Of a stretch of DNA of 64,000 nt, positions 7,138 through 17,400 are shown piece after piece; the stretch's first letter is position 1, and the number at the start of each line of letters is the position of its first letter. The position numbers and the translations under genes are program-made. Under the pieces are notes generated by a model. That model saw nothing but the letters and a program-made list of their open reading frames with translations, had not been told where the DNA came from and did no database searches. Location: NCBI GenBank assembly GCA_024399035.1, contig JAKSID010000003.1:1-64000 (forward strand). Direction: 5' to 3'. Source of the DNA: Fibrobacter sp. (lineage in GTDB: Bacteria; Fibrobacterota; Fibrobacteria; Fibrobacterales; Fibrobacteraceae).

Positions 7138-8574
7138 ATGAAATTACCTATTGTATGTATCATTGGACGCCCCAACGTGGGCAAGTCCTCCCTTTTCAAC
7201 CGCATCCTCGGCCGTCGTGCTGCCGTGGTGAGCGACCGCGATGGCGTCACCCGCGACCGTCACTACCAGGTTGCGAATTTCAAGGGACATGAATTTACCG
7301 TGGTGGACACTGGCGGATTTTTGCCGGATGATTCCATCGATGTTCTGGCCGACAGCGTTCGTACCCAGATTTTTAACGCCGTGGAAGAATCCGACCTGGT
7401 TCTGTTCATGGTGGATGTTCGCGTAGGTATTACCAAGCTGGACCAGCAGTTCGCACGCCTTGTCCGCAAACTGGACAAGAAAGTTATCCTTGTGGCAAAC
7501 AAGAGCGAAAACGGCCAGGACCGTCAGGAAAGCTATGAGTTCCTGAAGCTTGGCTTTGGCCAGCCCCGCACAATCAGTGCTTTGACTGGTTACGCTTGCC
7601 TTTCCTTGCTGGATGAAGTGATCGAAGTGTTGCCCACTCCGGTTCGTGGTGAACGTAAGGAAGAACGTCCCATCAAGTTTGCAATTCTTGGCCGCCCCAA
7701 CGCTGGCAAGAGCACCTTGCTCAACCGCCTCTTGAACGAGGACCGCGCTGTGGTTAGCGACATCCCGGGTACTACCCGCGATTCCATCGACTGCGATTTC
7801 GTTGTGGATGGCAAGAAGTTCGTCGTTACCGATACTGCAGGCCTCCGTAAGAAAGCCCGCGTAGAAGACGAAGTCGAAATCTTCAGTAACATGCGTACCT
7901 TGGAAAGTATCCGCCGTTCCGACGTTTCTGTTTTGATGGTGGACTGCACCCGCGGTCTCGAAGTCCAGGACTTCCGCATTATTACTGATATCCGTAAGGC
8001 CGGCAAGGGCTTGGTTCTTGTGTTGAACAAGTGGGACATTCTCCCCAACAAGACTGAAAAGTCCTTCGACCACATGGTGAAGGAAATGCTGGAACGCGAA
8101 CCTATGTTGGAATACGTTCCTATCCTCTCCATCAGTGCCAAGGAAGGCCAGCGCGTTACCCGCGTTGTCCAGGCAATCCAGACCGTTTATGCAAACTGCC
8201 GTCGCGTTCTCGGACGTGACAACGTGGCAGAAGCCTTCGCTAGATTCATCGAAGAAAATCCGGTGCCTAGCCAGAATGCTCGCGTGGTCCAGCTGACCCG
8301 CGCCTGCCAGATCATGGTGGAACCGCCTGTAATCGCTATCGAAACCCGCACTCCGGATCTCGTTGCCGAATCTTACAAGCGTTACCTCCTCAAGAAATTC
8401 TATGAAGAATTCCAGCTCCAGGGAGCACCCCTCCGCTTGAACTTCGATATGAAATTAACCCTCAGAAAGGATGAAGAACTTGAACAGTTTACTGAGTCTT
8501 CCAATAGCGTACGTGTTGGGGGCGATCCCCAGCGCAATCTGGATCGCAAAACTCGCGAAAGGAAAAGAGTTTGA
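7138..8574 (+). CDS. der: Ribosome-associated double GTPase Der (EngA)
   Basis: 478 residues with two GTPase domains in tandem, the hallmark of Der. Domain 1 starts at residue 10 (GRPNVGKSS, then DTGGF); domain 2 near residue 183 (GRPNAGKST, DTAGL, NKWD). A KH-like C-terminal domain follows (VIAIETRTPDL...YLLKKF...GAPLRLNF). Der is needed for 50S ribosome assembly. The C-terminus has a charged extension (about 30 residues) beyond the usual end, and this extension overlaps the first 104 nt of plsY in another frame. A TATATT motif near 7120 may be its -10 box. Confidence 0.95.
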   Translation: MKLPIVCIIGRPNVGKSSLFNRILGRRAAVVSDRDGVTRDRHYQVANFKGHEFTVVDTGGFLPDDSIDVLADSVRTQIFNAVEESDLVLFMVDVRVGITKLDQQFARLVRKLDKKVILVANKSENGQDRQESYEFLKLGFGQPRTISALTGYACLSLLDEVIEVLPTPVRGERKEERPIKFAILGRPNAGKSTLLNRLLNEDRAVVSDIPGTTRDSIDCDFVVDGKKFVVTDTAGLRKKARVEDEVEIFSNMRTLESIRRSDVSVLMVDCTRGLEVQDFRIITDIRKAGKGLVLVLNKWDILPNKTEKSFDHMVKEMLEREPMLEYVPILSISAKEGQRVTRVVQAIQTVYANCRRVLGRDNVAEAFARFIEENPVPSQNARVVQLTRACQIMVEPPVIAIETRTPDLVAESYKRYLLKKFYEEFQLQGAPLRLNFDMKLTLRKDEELEQFTESSNSVRVGGDPQRNLDRKTRERKRV

Positions 8575-9151
8575 TATTCGTGACTACGGTTCCAAGAACG
8601 CAGGTCTGACAAATACATTCCGCGTCTTGGGCTGGAAGCCTGCTCTTCCTGTGGTCTTCATGGACCTGTTGAAGGGCTTCTTCGGTCCCTTCATCGCTCT
8701 CAAGATGTGTGAAGCGCAGATGGCCGCCGGCGGTGCTGACTATACCACTTGGGTTCCCCTGGTTGCCGGCCTTCTAGTAATTCTGGGTCATAGCTACACT
8801 TGCTTCGCTGGCTTCCGCGGCGGCAAGGGCGTTCTCGCAGCTCTCGGCGTGTTCCTTTGCCTGTGCCCGGTAACCGCTCTTACTGCGTTTGGCGTGTGGA
8901 TCATCTTCACTGTGGCTACTAAGTATGTTTCTGTGGGTAGTATCGCTGCCTGTACTGTCCTTGCGATTCTTCCCGTGATGAAGTATTGCGGTTTGCCCTA
9001 TCCGGTGTACGATAACATCACCTTACCGCTGATGATTACCTGCATTGTTACGGGTGCGTTCATCATCATCAAACATAGGGCGAACATCAAGCGCCTGATG
9101 AACGGCACCGAAAACGGTTTCGGCAGCAAGCGTAAAACGCCCAAGGCATAA
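8471..9151 (+). CDS. plsY: Acyl-phosphate:glycerol-3-phosphate acyltransferase PlsY
   Basis: 226 residues, an integral membrane protein of about five or six segments. The family signatures are present: AYVLGAIPSAIWIAKL, then DYGSKNAGLTNTFRVLG (the GS-N-G motif), FRGGKGVLAALG and the C-terminal IIIKHRANIKRL. PlsY makes lysophosphatidic acid from acyl phosphate and glycerol-3-phosphate, using the substrate precursor pathway that GpsA supplies. The N-terminal helix must begin near 8480, so the 104-nt overlap with der is real. The ATG at 8471 has its AGAAAGG directly adjacent; a TTG at 8480 has better spacing and could be the true start. Confidence 0.93.
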   Translation: MKNLNSLLSLPIAYVLGAIPSAIWIAKLAKGKEFDIRDYGSKNAGLTNTFRVLGWKPALPVVFMDLLKGFFGPFIALKMCEAQMAAGGADYTTWVPLVAGLLVILGHSYTCFAGFRGGKGVLAALGVFLCLCPVTALTAFGVWIIFTVATKYVSVGSIAACTVLAILPVMKYCGLPYPVYDNITLPLMITCIVTGAFIIIKHRANIKRLMNGTENGFGSKRKTPKA

Positions 9152-9215
9152 AAAGCGCAAAAAAGTACTTTGCCGCAGTTATTTTATATAGATTGTCTAT
9201 AAAAGAGGTTTAATT

Positions 9216-10229
9216 ATGAAAGTTACAGTTTTAGGTACCGGTGGCTGGGGTCTTACCCTGGGTCAGGTGATTTACGAAAATAAGAACGACATTACTTTTT
9301 GGACCAACTCCCAGGCCGAAGTAGATCTTCTTTCTACCGAACATCAGTACAAGGACAAGCTCCCCGGCGTGATTTTCCCGGCTGATTTCAAGTACACTAC
9401 CGACATGAATGCTGCTCTTGAAGGTGCAGAAATGGTCATGATCGTGGTGCCGTCCCAATTTATGGGTGGCGTTGCAGAAAACTTGGGTAAGTGGACTCCC
9501 GAAAAGGGTAAGGAACCGGTTGTGGTTTGCGCTACTAAGGGTATTCTCGAAGGCACCAACCAGCTCATGAGCGAAGTTCTCTTGGAAAAGGTTCCTTGGC
9601 TCACCGACGACAAGATGGTTGCCTTTAGCGGTCCGTCTCATGCTGAAGAAGTTAGCCGTCACGTGCTTACCGCCATTGTTGCCGCTTCTACCAACGAAGA
9701 TTCTGCAAAGCTGGTCCAGAAGGCTATGAGCTGCTCCTACCTCCGCGTTTATACTTCTACCGATATCATCGGTGTGGAACTTTGCGGTTCCGTGAAGAAC
9801 GTGATTGCAATTGCTTCCGGCGTGCTTTATGGCATTGGCGCCGGCGACAATACTCGCGCTGCTCTCCTTACTCGTGGCCAGGCAGAAATGTGCCGCTTGG
9901 GTAAGGCCATGGGCGCTCAGCCCGAAACCTTCGCTGGCCTTGCCGGCATGGGTGACTTGATCGTGACTTGCCTTTCTCAGCACAGCCGTAACCGCTATGT
10001 AGGCGAACACATCGGTAAGGGCGAAACCATCGATCAGGTCCTTGGTGGCATGAAGATGATTGCAGAAGGCGTTCCCACCTGCCGTAGCACTAAGGCTTTG
10101 GCCGACAAGCTTGGCGTTGAAATGCCTATCGTCAATGCTGTCTACGACCTTCTTTTCGGTGGCAAGACCGTGAAGGAAGTTTTCGACGAAATTTGGGGCC
10201 GTGACCTGAAGGCCGAAAACTGGAATTAA
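9216..10229 (+). CDS. gpsA: Glycerol-3-phosphate dehydrogenase (NAD(P)+)
   Basis: 337 residues. N-terminal Rossmann motif VLGTGGWGLTLG, then FSGPSHAEEV, a conserved substrate/catalytic stretch ELCGSVKNVIAIASG (Lys) and GLAGMGDLIVTCLS. The enzyme reduces dihydroxyacetone phosphate to sn-glycerol-3-phosphate for phospholipid synthesis. It follows plsY by 64 nt in the same direction, so the der-plsY-gpsA group supplies both steps towards phosphatidic acid. A TATATA stretch near 9187 suggests an additional promoter. It ends at a strong terminator. Confidence 0.96.
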   Translation: MKVTVLGTGGWGLTLGQVIYENKNDITFWTNSQAEVDLLSTEHQYKDKLPGVIFPADFKYTTDMNAALEGAEMVMIVVPSQFMGGVAENLGKWTPEKGKEPVVVCATKGILEGTNQLMSEVLLEKVPWLTDDKMVAFSGPSHAEEVSRHVLTAIVAASTNEDSAKLVQKAMSCSYLRVYTSTDIIGVELCGSVKNVIAIASGVLYGIGAGDNTRAALLTRGQAEMCRLGKAMGAQPETFAGLAGMGDLIVTCLSQHSRNRYVGEHIGKGETIDQVLGGMKMIAEGVPTCRSTKALADKLGVEMPIVNAVYDLLFGGKTVKEVFDEIWGRDLKAENWN

Positions 10230-10253
10230 TCTTTTTCAAAAAGATTTAAAAAG

Positions 10254-10283
10254 AAGGATGCGTTTCGACGCATCCTTTTTTTT
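10254..10283. terminator. Terminator between gpsA and the convergent YbhN-like gene
   Basis: AAGGATGCGT - TTCG - ACGCATCCTT, a perfect 10-bp stem followed by a run of T. A second simple hairpin (AATCTTTTT-C-AAAAAGATT) lies just before, at 10228-10246. Confidence 0.85.
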
Positions 10284-10288
10284 GTGGC

Positions 10289-11242
10289 TTATTTTTCAAA
10301 GGAATCCTTGCCCTTAAGCATGGCGAAGGCAATGGCGCCTTGTGCAGCCTGGAACAACAGCGGCAAGTAGCTAAACAGGGTAGAGGCCAGAACCACTTCG
10401 GCGGGGATTCCCAGGAGTCCTGTGTACAAACTAACCTGAACGTTTTCGCGAACACCGATGCCGTTGATGGAAATGGGCAACATGGTAAAGGTCACCATGA
10501 TTGTGGTGAAAACGGTGATGATGGCGATGTCCACATCAACGCCCATGGCTTTGAGATAAGCCCAATGGATAATGATGGTCACGATCTGCAGCCAAACGGA
10601 ATCTAGTCCAGAAAGGAGAAATTCCTTTTTGTGTCCACGATAGACGCAGAAAGCGTCTTGCAGCTTCAGCAGAAAAGGAATCTTGGCGGTAAGTTTTGCG
10701 GGCAACTTGACTTTGTCAGAGAAAAGGCCTGCGAAAATGACCAGCACTGCAATCAGGGCCACTGCGCTTACCGTTGCCACATAGCCTGCGGGAATATCGT
10801 ACTTGGCGGCAACGAATGGCAATGCGATAAAGAAACTGAGGAACATGGCCAAAAGGCCCATGACTCTTGAAATTACGATGGCCGCTACAGAATTGGCGGT
10901 GTTTCCAAATCGCTTGCCAAAAGCAATGGTCTTAACAGCATCGCCTCCGAAACCGCTGGGCAAAAGGTTGTTAAAAAAATAACCCAGGGCGATGTAGGAA
11001 TAGAAGGTCTTGAAAGGAACTTTTTTGCCTTCGTCCAATAGCAGGCCTCGCCAACGGTTGGCCTGGATTGCCATAAGCACTACGGTCAATGCGAAAATCA
11101 GCAAAAGCCATGGAAGGGCTGCTGGGGTCCACTGGGCCAAGGCTTCGGTCAGGGGGACCTTGCTAAATACGTAACCAAGGCCACCCAAGGTAATCAAAAC
11201 CTTGAGCGCAGTCTTCAAAAACTTCTTTTTTCCTTGATTCAT
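10289..11242 (-). CDS. YbhN/AglD-type flippase-like integral membrane protein
   Basis: 317 residues and about eight membrane segments. Family features of the lysylphosphatidylglycerol synthase transmembrane region (UPF0104/YbhN) are visible: LALxxL-type N-terminus (LGGLGYVFSKVPLTEAL), QANRWRGLLLDEG, the GYFFNNLLPSGFGGDAVKT motif, and a late LPISINGIGVRE motif. Members are thought to act in lipid or glycolipid transfer or flipping, but the reaction here is unknown. The gene is monocistronic and converges on gpsA, with a shared terminator between. Confidence 0.85.
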   Translation of the reverse strand: MNQGKKKFLKTALKVLITLGGLGYVFSKVPLTEALAQWTPAALPWLLLIFALTVVLMAIQANRWRGLLLDEGKKVPFKTFYSYIALGYFFNNLLPSGFGGDAVKTIAFGKRFGNTANSVAAIVISRVMGLLAMFLSFFIALPFVAAKYDIPAGYVATVSAVALIAVLVIFAGLFSDKVKLPAKLTAKIPFLLKLQDAFCVYRGHKKEFLLSGLDSVWLQIVTIIIHWAYLKAMGVDVDIAIITVFTTIMVTFTMLPISINGIGVRENVQVSLYTGLLGIPAEVVLASTLFSYLPLLFQAAQGAIAFAMLKGKDSFEK

Positions 11243-11341
11243 GGCTTTAATTTAGCATTTTGCGTTTGTAAAGAGTTCTCGGATTTGCTTTTGATTGTGC
11301 GTAATTATATATTTATACGTACAAATTTAGAAGGTTAGGTT

Positions 11342-13300
11342 ATGAATTTCAATTTAAAAAATCAGGGTGCCAGAAAGTGCCTAGCTGTTGGCTTGGCTGC
11401 CTTTGGTTTGATGGCTTGTTCCGACGGTGGCTTTGACAGCCTTGAAGAAACCTTCCGCGGAGAAGGCTATGTTCCGCCCTTTGCCAGCGTAACATTGGAC
11501 GAAATGCCCCTGTATGCTCGTACGGTAGTTTCTACTTGGAAGATGGCCGAAGATGAGGAAACCTTTTCTGAACCTGTAAAATCTGTTTTCGTTGAAAACA
11601 ATTTTGCTGTTGAAGCAGACGCTTACCTCGAAGACGAAAACGATAATATGACATTGGTTTCTGCCGGTGTTGACGGCGATCAGGATGCCTGGGCTCTTCG
11701 TGTAGAAGATGGCAAGGCCGTTTTTGCCTGGCGTGAAGGCTCTACAGAAGATCAATGGTACAAGATTGTTGCAGAAGATGCCCTGGATGCTAAGGATACT
11801 ATTACGGTTCGTGCCGAACGCTACGGTAGCCTTACGGTTCTTTATGTGAATGGCTCTATTAAAGCCGCTGCTGAATCATCTGCTGCCATCAAGAACATGA
11901 ATGGTAGCTTTACCATCGGCTTTGACCCTTCAGAAGAATCCGAAAATATGTCTGGCCGTGTGCATTGTGTTCGCTTCGATATGGTTCGTGATATCAAGAA
12001 TGATTTCGACGAAATAACTTTGGACCCCGAAGACGTTGAAACTGATGCGCCCCTGGCCATTGATCCGGTGGAAAAACCGGGTAAGGATATCGTGATCCCG
12101 TCTATGGCAAGGTGGATTGCCACCTGGGAATTTAACGATGCGTCCAACGTAGGCAAGGATTTTATGGGCAATGGCCACACTGCAAAAGCTGGCGAAGGCC
12201 ACGTGAATGCTGATGATGGTGTCGCTTATTTTGATGGTCAGTCTGGTTTCGAGGTCGCTTTGACATCGGATTTGAAAATCAATTCCTTTGTTGTTGAAAC
12301 CCGCGTTAAGCCTACGGCTAATGGAACTATGAAGAACATCTTGGTGGCAGAGCCTCCCGGACGTTATGGCGATGGCTGGATGGTCCGTGCCGACAATGGT
12401 TACTTGACGGTTCACTTCAGAGACGAAGACGCTAGCTATACGGATTGGACTGTATTCACCGGCGAAAAACTTAGCCTTAATGAATGGAATGTGATCCGTG
12501 TAGAACGCTTGAACGGCGCTGTCAAAGTTTTCCAGAATGGAAAGTTGACCATCGATGAATCTTACTCGGGCGATGTAAGCCAGCTGACTTACAACTGGGG
12601 TATTGGCTATGATGCCATGGAACAGGCTTATCATGATCGATATTTCGAAGGCTATGTTGATTACATCCGCTTTGGAACTTTGGACAAGATGACCGAAGGT
12701 TCTTTGGTTGCGCAATCTCCTTATGTTCTTTTGGCTGACTGGGAATTCGACGCACCGGACTTTATTGGCCTGGATAAGATTGCCAATAACACCACGCACG
12801 ATGTGTATGGTACAGAAATCGTAGATAACGCTCTTGTTCTTGATGGCAAGTCTGGAATCGCCTTGCCGCTGACCAAGACTTTCCTGCGTAATGAATTCGT
12901 GGTGGATGTTCGCTTGAAACCTGCATCCTTTGGCAAAATTCAGAATGTGCTGGTTGCAGAGCCTCCTGGACGTTTCGGCGATGGCTGGATGATTCGTGTG
13001 GACGATGGAAAGCTTCGGATTCACCTTCGCGATAGCCGCACTCATGGAATCGAATGGCAGGTCTTTACAGGCAAGGAACTGCAGCTTGACGAATGGACTG
13101 AAATTCGTGTTATTCGTACAGCCAATGCAATTCAAGTTTACCAAGATGGCGAGCTGACAATCGATGAAAACTGCGAAGGCGATGTGTCCCAGCTGGAATA
13201 TGGCTTGTCTATCGGCTTTGACGGTATGGACCAGGAAAACAACCAACGCTTCTTTGATGGTCAAATTGACTACATCCGCTACTACGGAATGCGTCAATAG
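11342..13300 (+). CDS. Lipoprotein with three LamG/concanavalin-A-like domains
   Basis: 652 residues. The signal ends in a lipobox (AAFGLMAC), followed by three beta-sandwich regions of about 170-190 residues each (roughly 45-220, 260-440 and 465-650). The second and third are near duplicates: both contain a NILVAEPPGRYGDGWM-type segment, then LTVHFRDEDA / LRIHLRDSR, EWxxIRVxR and DYIRxG. This pattern fits LamG or laminin-G-like concanavalin-A lectin folds, often carbohydrate binding. The protein is probably lipid-anchored at the cell surface. No catalytic residues were recognised, and the ligand is unknown. A terminator follows at 13323. Confidence 0.85.
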   Translation: MNFNLKNQGARKCLAVGLAAFGLMACSDGGFDSLEETFRGEGYVPPFASVTLDEMPLYARTVVSTWKMAEDEETFSEPVKSVFVENNFAVEADAYLEDENDNMTLVSAGVDGDQDAWALRVEDGKAVFAWREGSTEDQWYKIVAEDALDAKDTITVRAERYGSLTVLYVNGSIKAAAESSAAIKNMNGSFTIGFDPSEESENMSGRVHCVRFDMVRDIKNDFDEITLDPEDVETDAPLAIDPVEKPGKDIVIPSMARWIATWEFNDASNVGKDFMGNGHTAKAGEGHVNADDGVAYFDGQSGFEVALTSDLKINSFVVETRVKPTANGTMKNILVAEPPGRYGDGWMVRADNGYLTVHFRDEDASYTDWTVFTGEKLSLNEWNVIRVERLNGAVKVFQNGKLTIDESYSGDVSQLTYNWGIGYDAMEQAYHDRYFEGYVDYIRFGTLDKMTEGSLVAQSPYVLLADWEFDAPDFIGLDKIANNTTHDVYGTEIVDNALVLDGKSGIALPLTKTFLRNEFVVDVRLKPASFGKIQNVLVAEPPGRFGDGWMIRVDDGKLRIHLRDSRTHGIEWQVFTGKELQLDEWTEIRVIRTANAIQVYQDGELTIDENCEGDVSQLEYGLSIGFDGMDQENNQRFFDGQIDYIRYYGMRQ

Positions 13301-13322
13301 ACCTTTGCAAAATTGTATATTT

Positions 13323-13351
13323 AAGCGGAGCCTACGGGCTTCGCTTTTTTT
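13323..13351 (+). terminator. Terminator after the LamG lipoprotein gene
   Basis: AAGCGGAGCC - TACG - GGCTTCGCTT (one G-U pair) followed by a run of T. Confidence 0.85.
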
Positions 13352-13378
13352 GCTTTAGGCTTTGCAGAAGGTTACAAG

Positions 13379-14347
13379 ATGAATATTGATGTTGGAATTA
13401 TTAACTATAACGGTGGCGATGAATTGACCAAGTGCGTTCGCAGTCTGGTGATGCAGACTGTGCCTGTTCGCGTATTGGTTTTGGATAACGCATCCTCCGA
13501 TAATTCCATTGCAATGCTTAAAAGTTCTGGCCTTCGCGTAAAGATTATTCAGAGCGACAAGAACTTGGGTTATGCTGGCGCCTGCAATCAGCTTCTGGCC
13601 AGCATGAATTCCGACATTCAGGTTCTTTGCAATATGGACCTGGAGTTTGAAGCTAGCTGGGCTGAACAATTGCTGGCCTGCTTTGCAAGGCATCCGGAGG
13701 CTGGCTCTGTGGCTAGCTTGGTGATGGAAAAGAGCGGCGTGGTGAATGCGGTTGGCGTTCAGTTTGGCCCGGATCTTTTCGCTAAAAATGAGGCCAGCGG
13801 CTTGGATATTTCCGAGGCGGACGTTCGTGAAAAGGAAGTGTTTGGATGTTATGGCGCTGTGATGAGTTTCCGCAAGGAAGCCGCAGAGGCTGCCGGCCCT
13901 ATGGATGCAAGTTTCTTCTTGTTCTTTGAAGAAACGGAATGGTATTTCCGCCATAACCTTGCTGGCTTCAAGACGATTTTCTGCCCCAACGCCAAGGTGT
14001 TCCACGAACGCTCCATGACCACGGTGCGTTACTCGCCTCGCAAGTTGTACTACTCCGAACGCAACCGTTTACGTTCTGCATTCCGCTTGCTTCCGGCGGT
14101 TGAAATCCTTAAGCTTCCGGTTTATGCAGTCAAGCGTTACTTGTCGATGGCAAAGGGTGTTCCCGGCCAGTCTGGCGATGGCAAAAAACTTTCCAAGGCT
14201 TCTATTTGCGGAGCTTTGGCAAAGGCTTGGGGCGAAGCTATCTTTATGCTACCCAAAGAATTAGCTACACGTAGCCGCTACGAAAAACAGTTTGGCGGCG
14301 TTAGTTCCAAGGTCAAAAAAATTACAGAAACATATTTTTTGAAATAG
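13379..14347 (+). CDS. Glycosyltransferase family 2 protein
   Basis: 322 residues. The N-terminal GT-A fold shows DVGIINYNGGDELTKCVRSL, VLVLDNASSDNS, NLGYAGACNQ and NMDLEF (the DxD position), then EETEWYFR about residue 185, all typical of GT2 rhamnosyl- or related transferases. It would transfer a sugar from a nucleotide donor to a glycan acceptor at the cytoplasmic membrane. It is isolated from the glycan cluster at 35-44 kb, between two terminators. The sugar is unknown. Confidence 0.9.
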   Translation: MNIDVGIINYNGGDELTKCVRSLVMQTVPVRVLVLDNASSDNSIAMLKSSGLRVKIIQSDKNLGYAGACNQLLASMNSDIQVLCNMDLEFEASWAEQLLACFARHPEAGSVASLVMEKSGVVNAVGVQFGPDLFAKNEASGLDISEADVREKEVFGCYGAVMSFRKEAAEAAGPMDASFFLFFEETEWYFRHNLAGFKTIFCPNAKVFHERSMTTVRYSPRKLYYSERNRLRSAFRLLPAVEILKLPVYAVKRYLSMAKGVPGQSGDGKKLSKASICGALAKAWGEAIFMLPKELATRSRYEKQFGGVSSKVKKITETYFLK

Positions 14348-14370
14348 TTTTTGACAAACTGAAAACAAGA

Positions 14371-14403
14371 GATGATTACCTTTTGCAGGTAATCATTTTT
14401 TTT
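14371..14403 (+). terminator. Terminator after the GT2 gene
   Basis: ATGATTACC - 7 nt - GGTAATCAT followed by about nine T. Confidence 0.85.
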
Positions 14404-14423
14404 GGAATTTTTAAATTTAGACT

Positions 14424-17400
14424 ATGGCTTTTGTTCACCTCCAGACTCATTCTGAATTCTCTGTTTTGCAATCGTCTGCCCGCTTGGACGATATTCTTGC
14501 AGCTGCCGCCGATGATAACGCTCCTGCAGTGGCCCTTACGGACCACGGCGCCATGTTTGGTATTCTTGAAATACAGACCCGCGGCCAGGGCTTGAACAAG
14601 AAACGTAAGGAAAAGGGCCTTCCTCCCGTAAAGACAATTTACGGATGTCACATTTACGTGGATACTCCCAGCGCAACGCCTAAGGATACCACCACCTACG
14701 AACGTTTGACCCTTCTTGTGGAAAACGAAAAGGGCTACTATAACCTGCTCCGTATTGTGAGCTTCCGTTACGAAGACGGAGACCGTTGGGCTGAAATTCC
14801 CTCTGTTCCTCTGGAAACTGTGGAACAGTTCAAGGAAGGCGTCATTGCCATTGCCGGTGACTTTTTCAGTAAGTATGGCACGAGCGTTGCCTCGGGTAGA
14901 AATTCCGCCGCCCGCGAATACATGGAACGCTTGGACAAGATTTTCGATCACGACCATCTTTACTTTAGCGTCTGTGATAACGGGGTTCCGCAGCAAAAGC
15001 TGGTGAACGATTATACGGTCCAGTTGGCAAACGAACTTGGCCGCGAAATTGTTGCGGTAGGCGACATCCATTATATTAAAAAAGAGGATTCCCAGGCACA
15101 TCGAATCCTGCGCTGTATCTCTACCAAGACCACATTAAACGATACTCCCGATAAGCGATTCCCCACAGAAGGTTTCTATTACAGAACCGAAGCCGAAATG
15201 CGCGATTTGTTCGGTAATATTCCGGGCGCTATCGAAAATACCGTAAAGATTGCAGATCGCTGTAACTATACCGTTAAGACGGGTATCGGCGATGAATTCT
15301 GGCCCCGATTCAAGATTCCTGATGATTTCTTGGCTGGTGAAGAATACCAGAAGATTAAGGCCATCATGAAGGCCGAATACGATGCGGAATATCCTGTGAT
15401 TCTTGAACGCGAAACCAAGGGTTACGCCAAGGATAAACGCAAAAAGGTTCAGGCCACCTATTGTGCCGATAAGGGTATTGAACCCGACGCCTTGACCGAC
15501 GAAGATAAGGCCGAAATCGAACGACTTTCTGCTCCGGAACTGTATACCGAAGACGACCAGAAGGCTATTGCCAAAGCCGTCCATCGTTGGTGCAAGCCCG
15601 GTTCTGATTCCGATATCTACATCATCCATCTTTGTAATGGATTCTTGAAGTGGCGTTTCCCCGATGAGGACTTTAAGTTCCCGGAACACGAGACCGATGT
15701 GGGCAAGCGCATGTACAAGGAACTGAACTGTATCCGAAACATGAATGTTGCGGGTTACTTGCTCATTGTGTGGGACTTCATTAACTGGGCCCGTAACAAT
15801 GGTATTCCCGTGGGCCCGGGCCGTGGTTCTGCAGCAGGCTCCCTGGTTACTTACATCATCGGTATCACGGACATTGACCCCCTCAAGTTCGACTTGCTTT
15901 TCGAACGATTCCTGAATCCGGAACGTGTGTCCATGCCTGATATCGATACGGACTTTGCAGACCGTGACCGTGGCCGCGTGATTGATTACGTGACTCAAAA
16001 GTACGGCAAGGAATGCGTGGGCCAGATTATTACTTATGGCATGCTTAAGTCCAAGGCTGTGATTACCGACGTGGCTCGCGTTCTTGGTTTTGCCCCCGGC
16101 GAAGCAAAGGTGATTACCAAACTGTTTCCCCAGCGTACTTTGAACTTTAGTTTGAAGCAGGCTTGGACCGGTAAGGATAAGAAGGGCAACGTGCTGGAAC
16201 CGGAATACAGCCCGGAACCGTTGCAGGCTATGATCAATAGCCGAGCTTCTTATCAGAACCTTTGGAATATCGCCCTGTCGCTAGAAGACTTGCCCCGCCA
16301 AACGGGTGTGCATGCTTGCGGTGTGGTGATTACGCCGACTCCTATTTACAACTTGGCTCCCTTGTATCGTGCTGCCGCCGAAGATACACCGGTGGTGATG
16401 TACGATAAGCACTACGCAGAAGATATCGGCCTTCTGAAGATGGACTTCCTTGGTCTCATCAACTTGTCCATCATTCAGGACACCGTGAACATGGTGAAAA
16501 AGAATCGCCAGATCGAAGTGGACATGAGCCACATTCCTTTGGACGATAAGGAGACCTTTGACCTTCTCAGTAAGGGTATGACTACTACGGTGTTCCAGTT
16601 CGAATCTCCGGGTATGCAAAAGTATCTGCGCGAACTGAAGCCCAACCGTATTGCAGACTTGATCGCTATGAACGCCCTGTACCGTCCGGGTCCTATCGAT
16701 CAGATTCCCCACTTTATTGCCCGTAAGCAGGGCCGTGAAGAGATTGACTGTTATCATCCGGATTTGGAAGAGGTGCTGGGTGAAACCTACGGCGTTATTG
16801 TGTACCAGGAACAGGTGATGAAACTGGCCCAGATTCTGGGTGGTTACTCTCTGGGTGGTGCTGACAATATCCGCCGTATTATGGCTAAGAAGATGCCGGA
16901 AAAGATGGATAAGCTTACTCCGGAATTCTTTGCCAAGTGCGAAGCTCGCGGTTATGACCATGCCATGATTCAAAAGGTGTGGGACGCAGTGCTTCCGTTC
17001 TGCGGCTACGCATTTAACAAGAGCCATGCTGCTGCTTATGCTTATGTGGCTTACCAGACCGCTTATCTAAAGACCCATTATGGTCCTGAATACATGGCTG
17101 CTTCCATGACTTCCAAGATGGGTAAGACCGAAGATATCGTGACCATCATTCTGGAATGTAAGCGCCTGGATATTGAGGTGGTTTCCCCCAATATCAATGC
17201 CTCCATGGGTGTGTTTACTGCCAATAAGGAACATCAGATTTTGTTCGGCTTGGCTGGTATTCGTGGTGTGGGTATTGGCGTTGTGGAAGATATTGTGGCT
17301 GAACGTGAACGCCGCGGCAAGTTCAAGGACTTGTTCGACTTTACAAAGCGTGTGGCTGAATATCAGGGCGAGCAAAAAGAAAAGCGCGCTCCCATGAATA

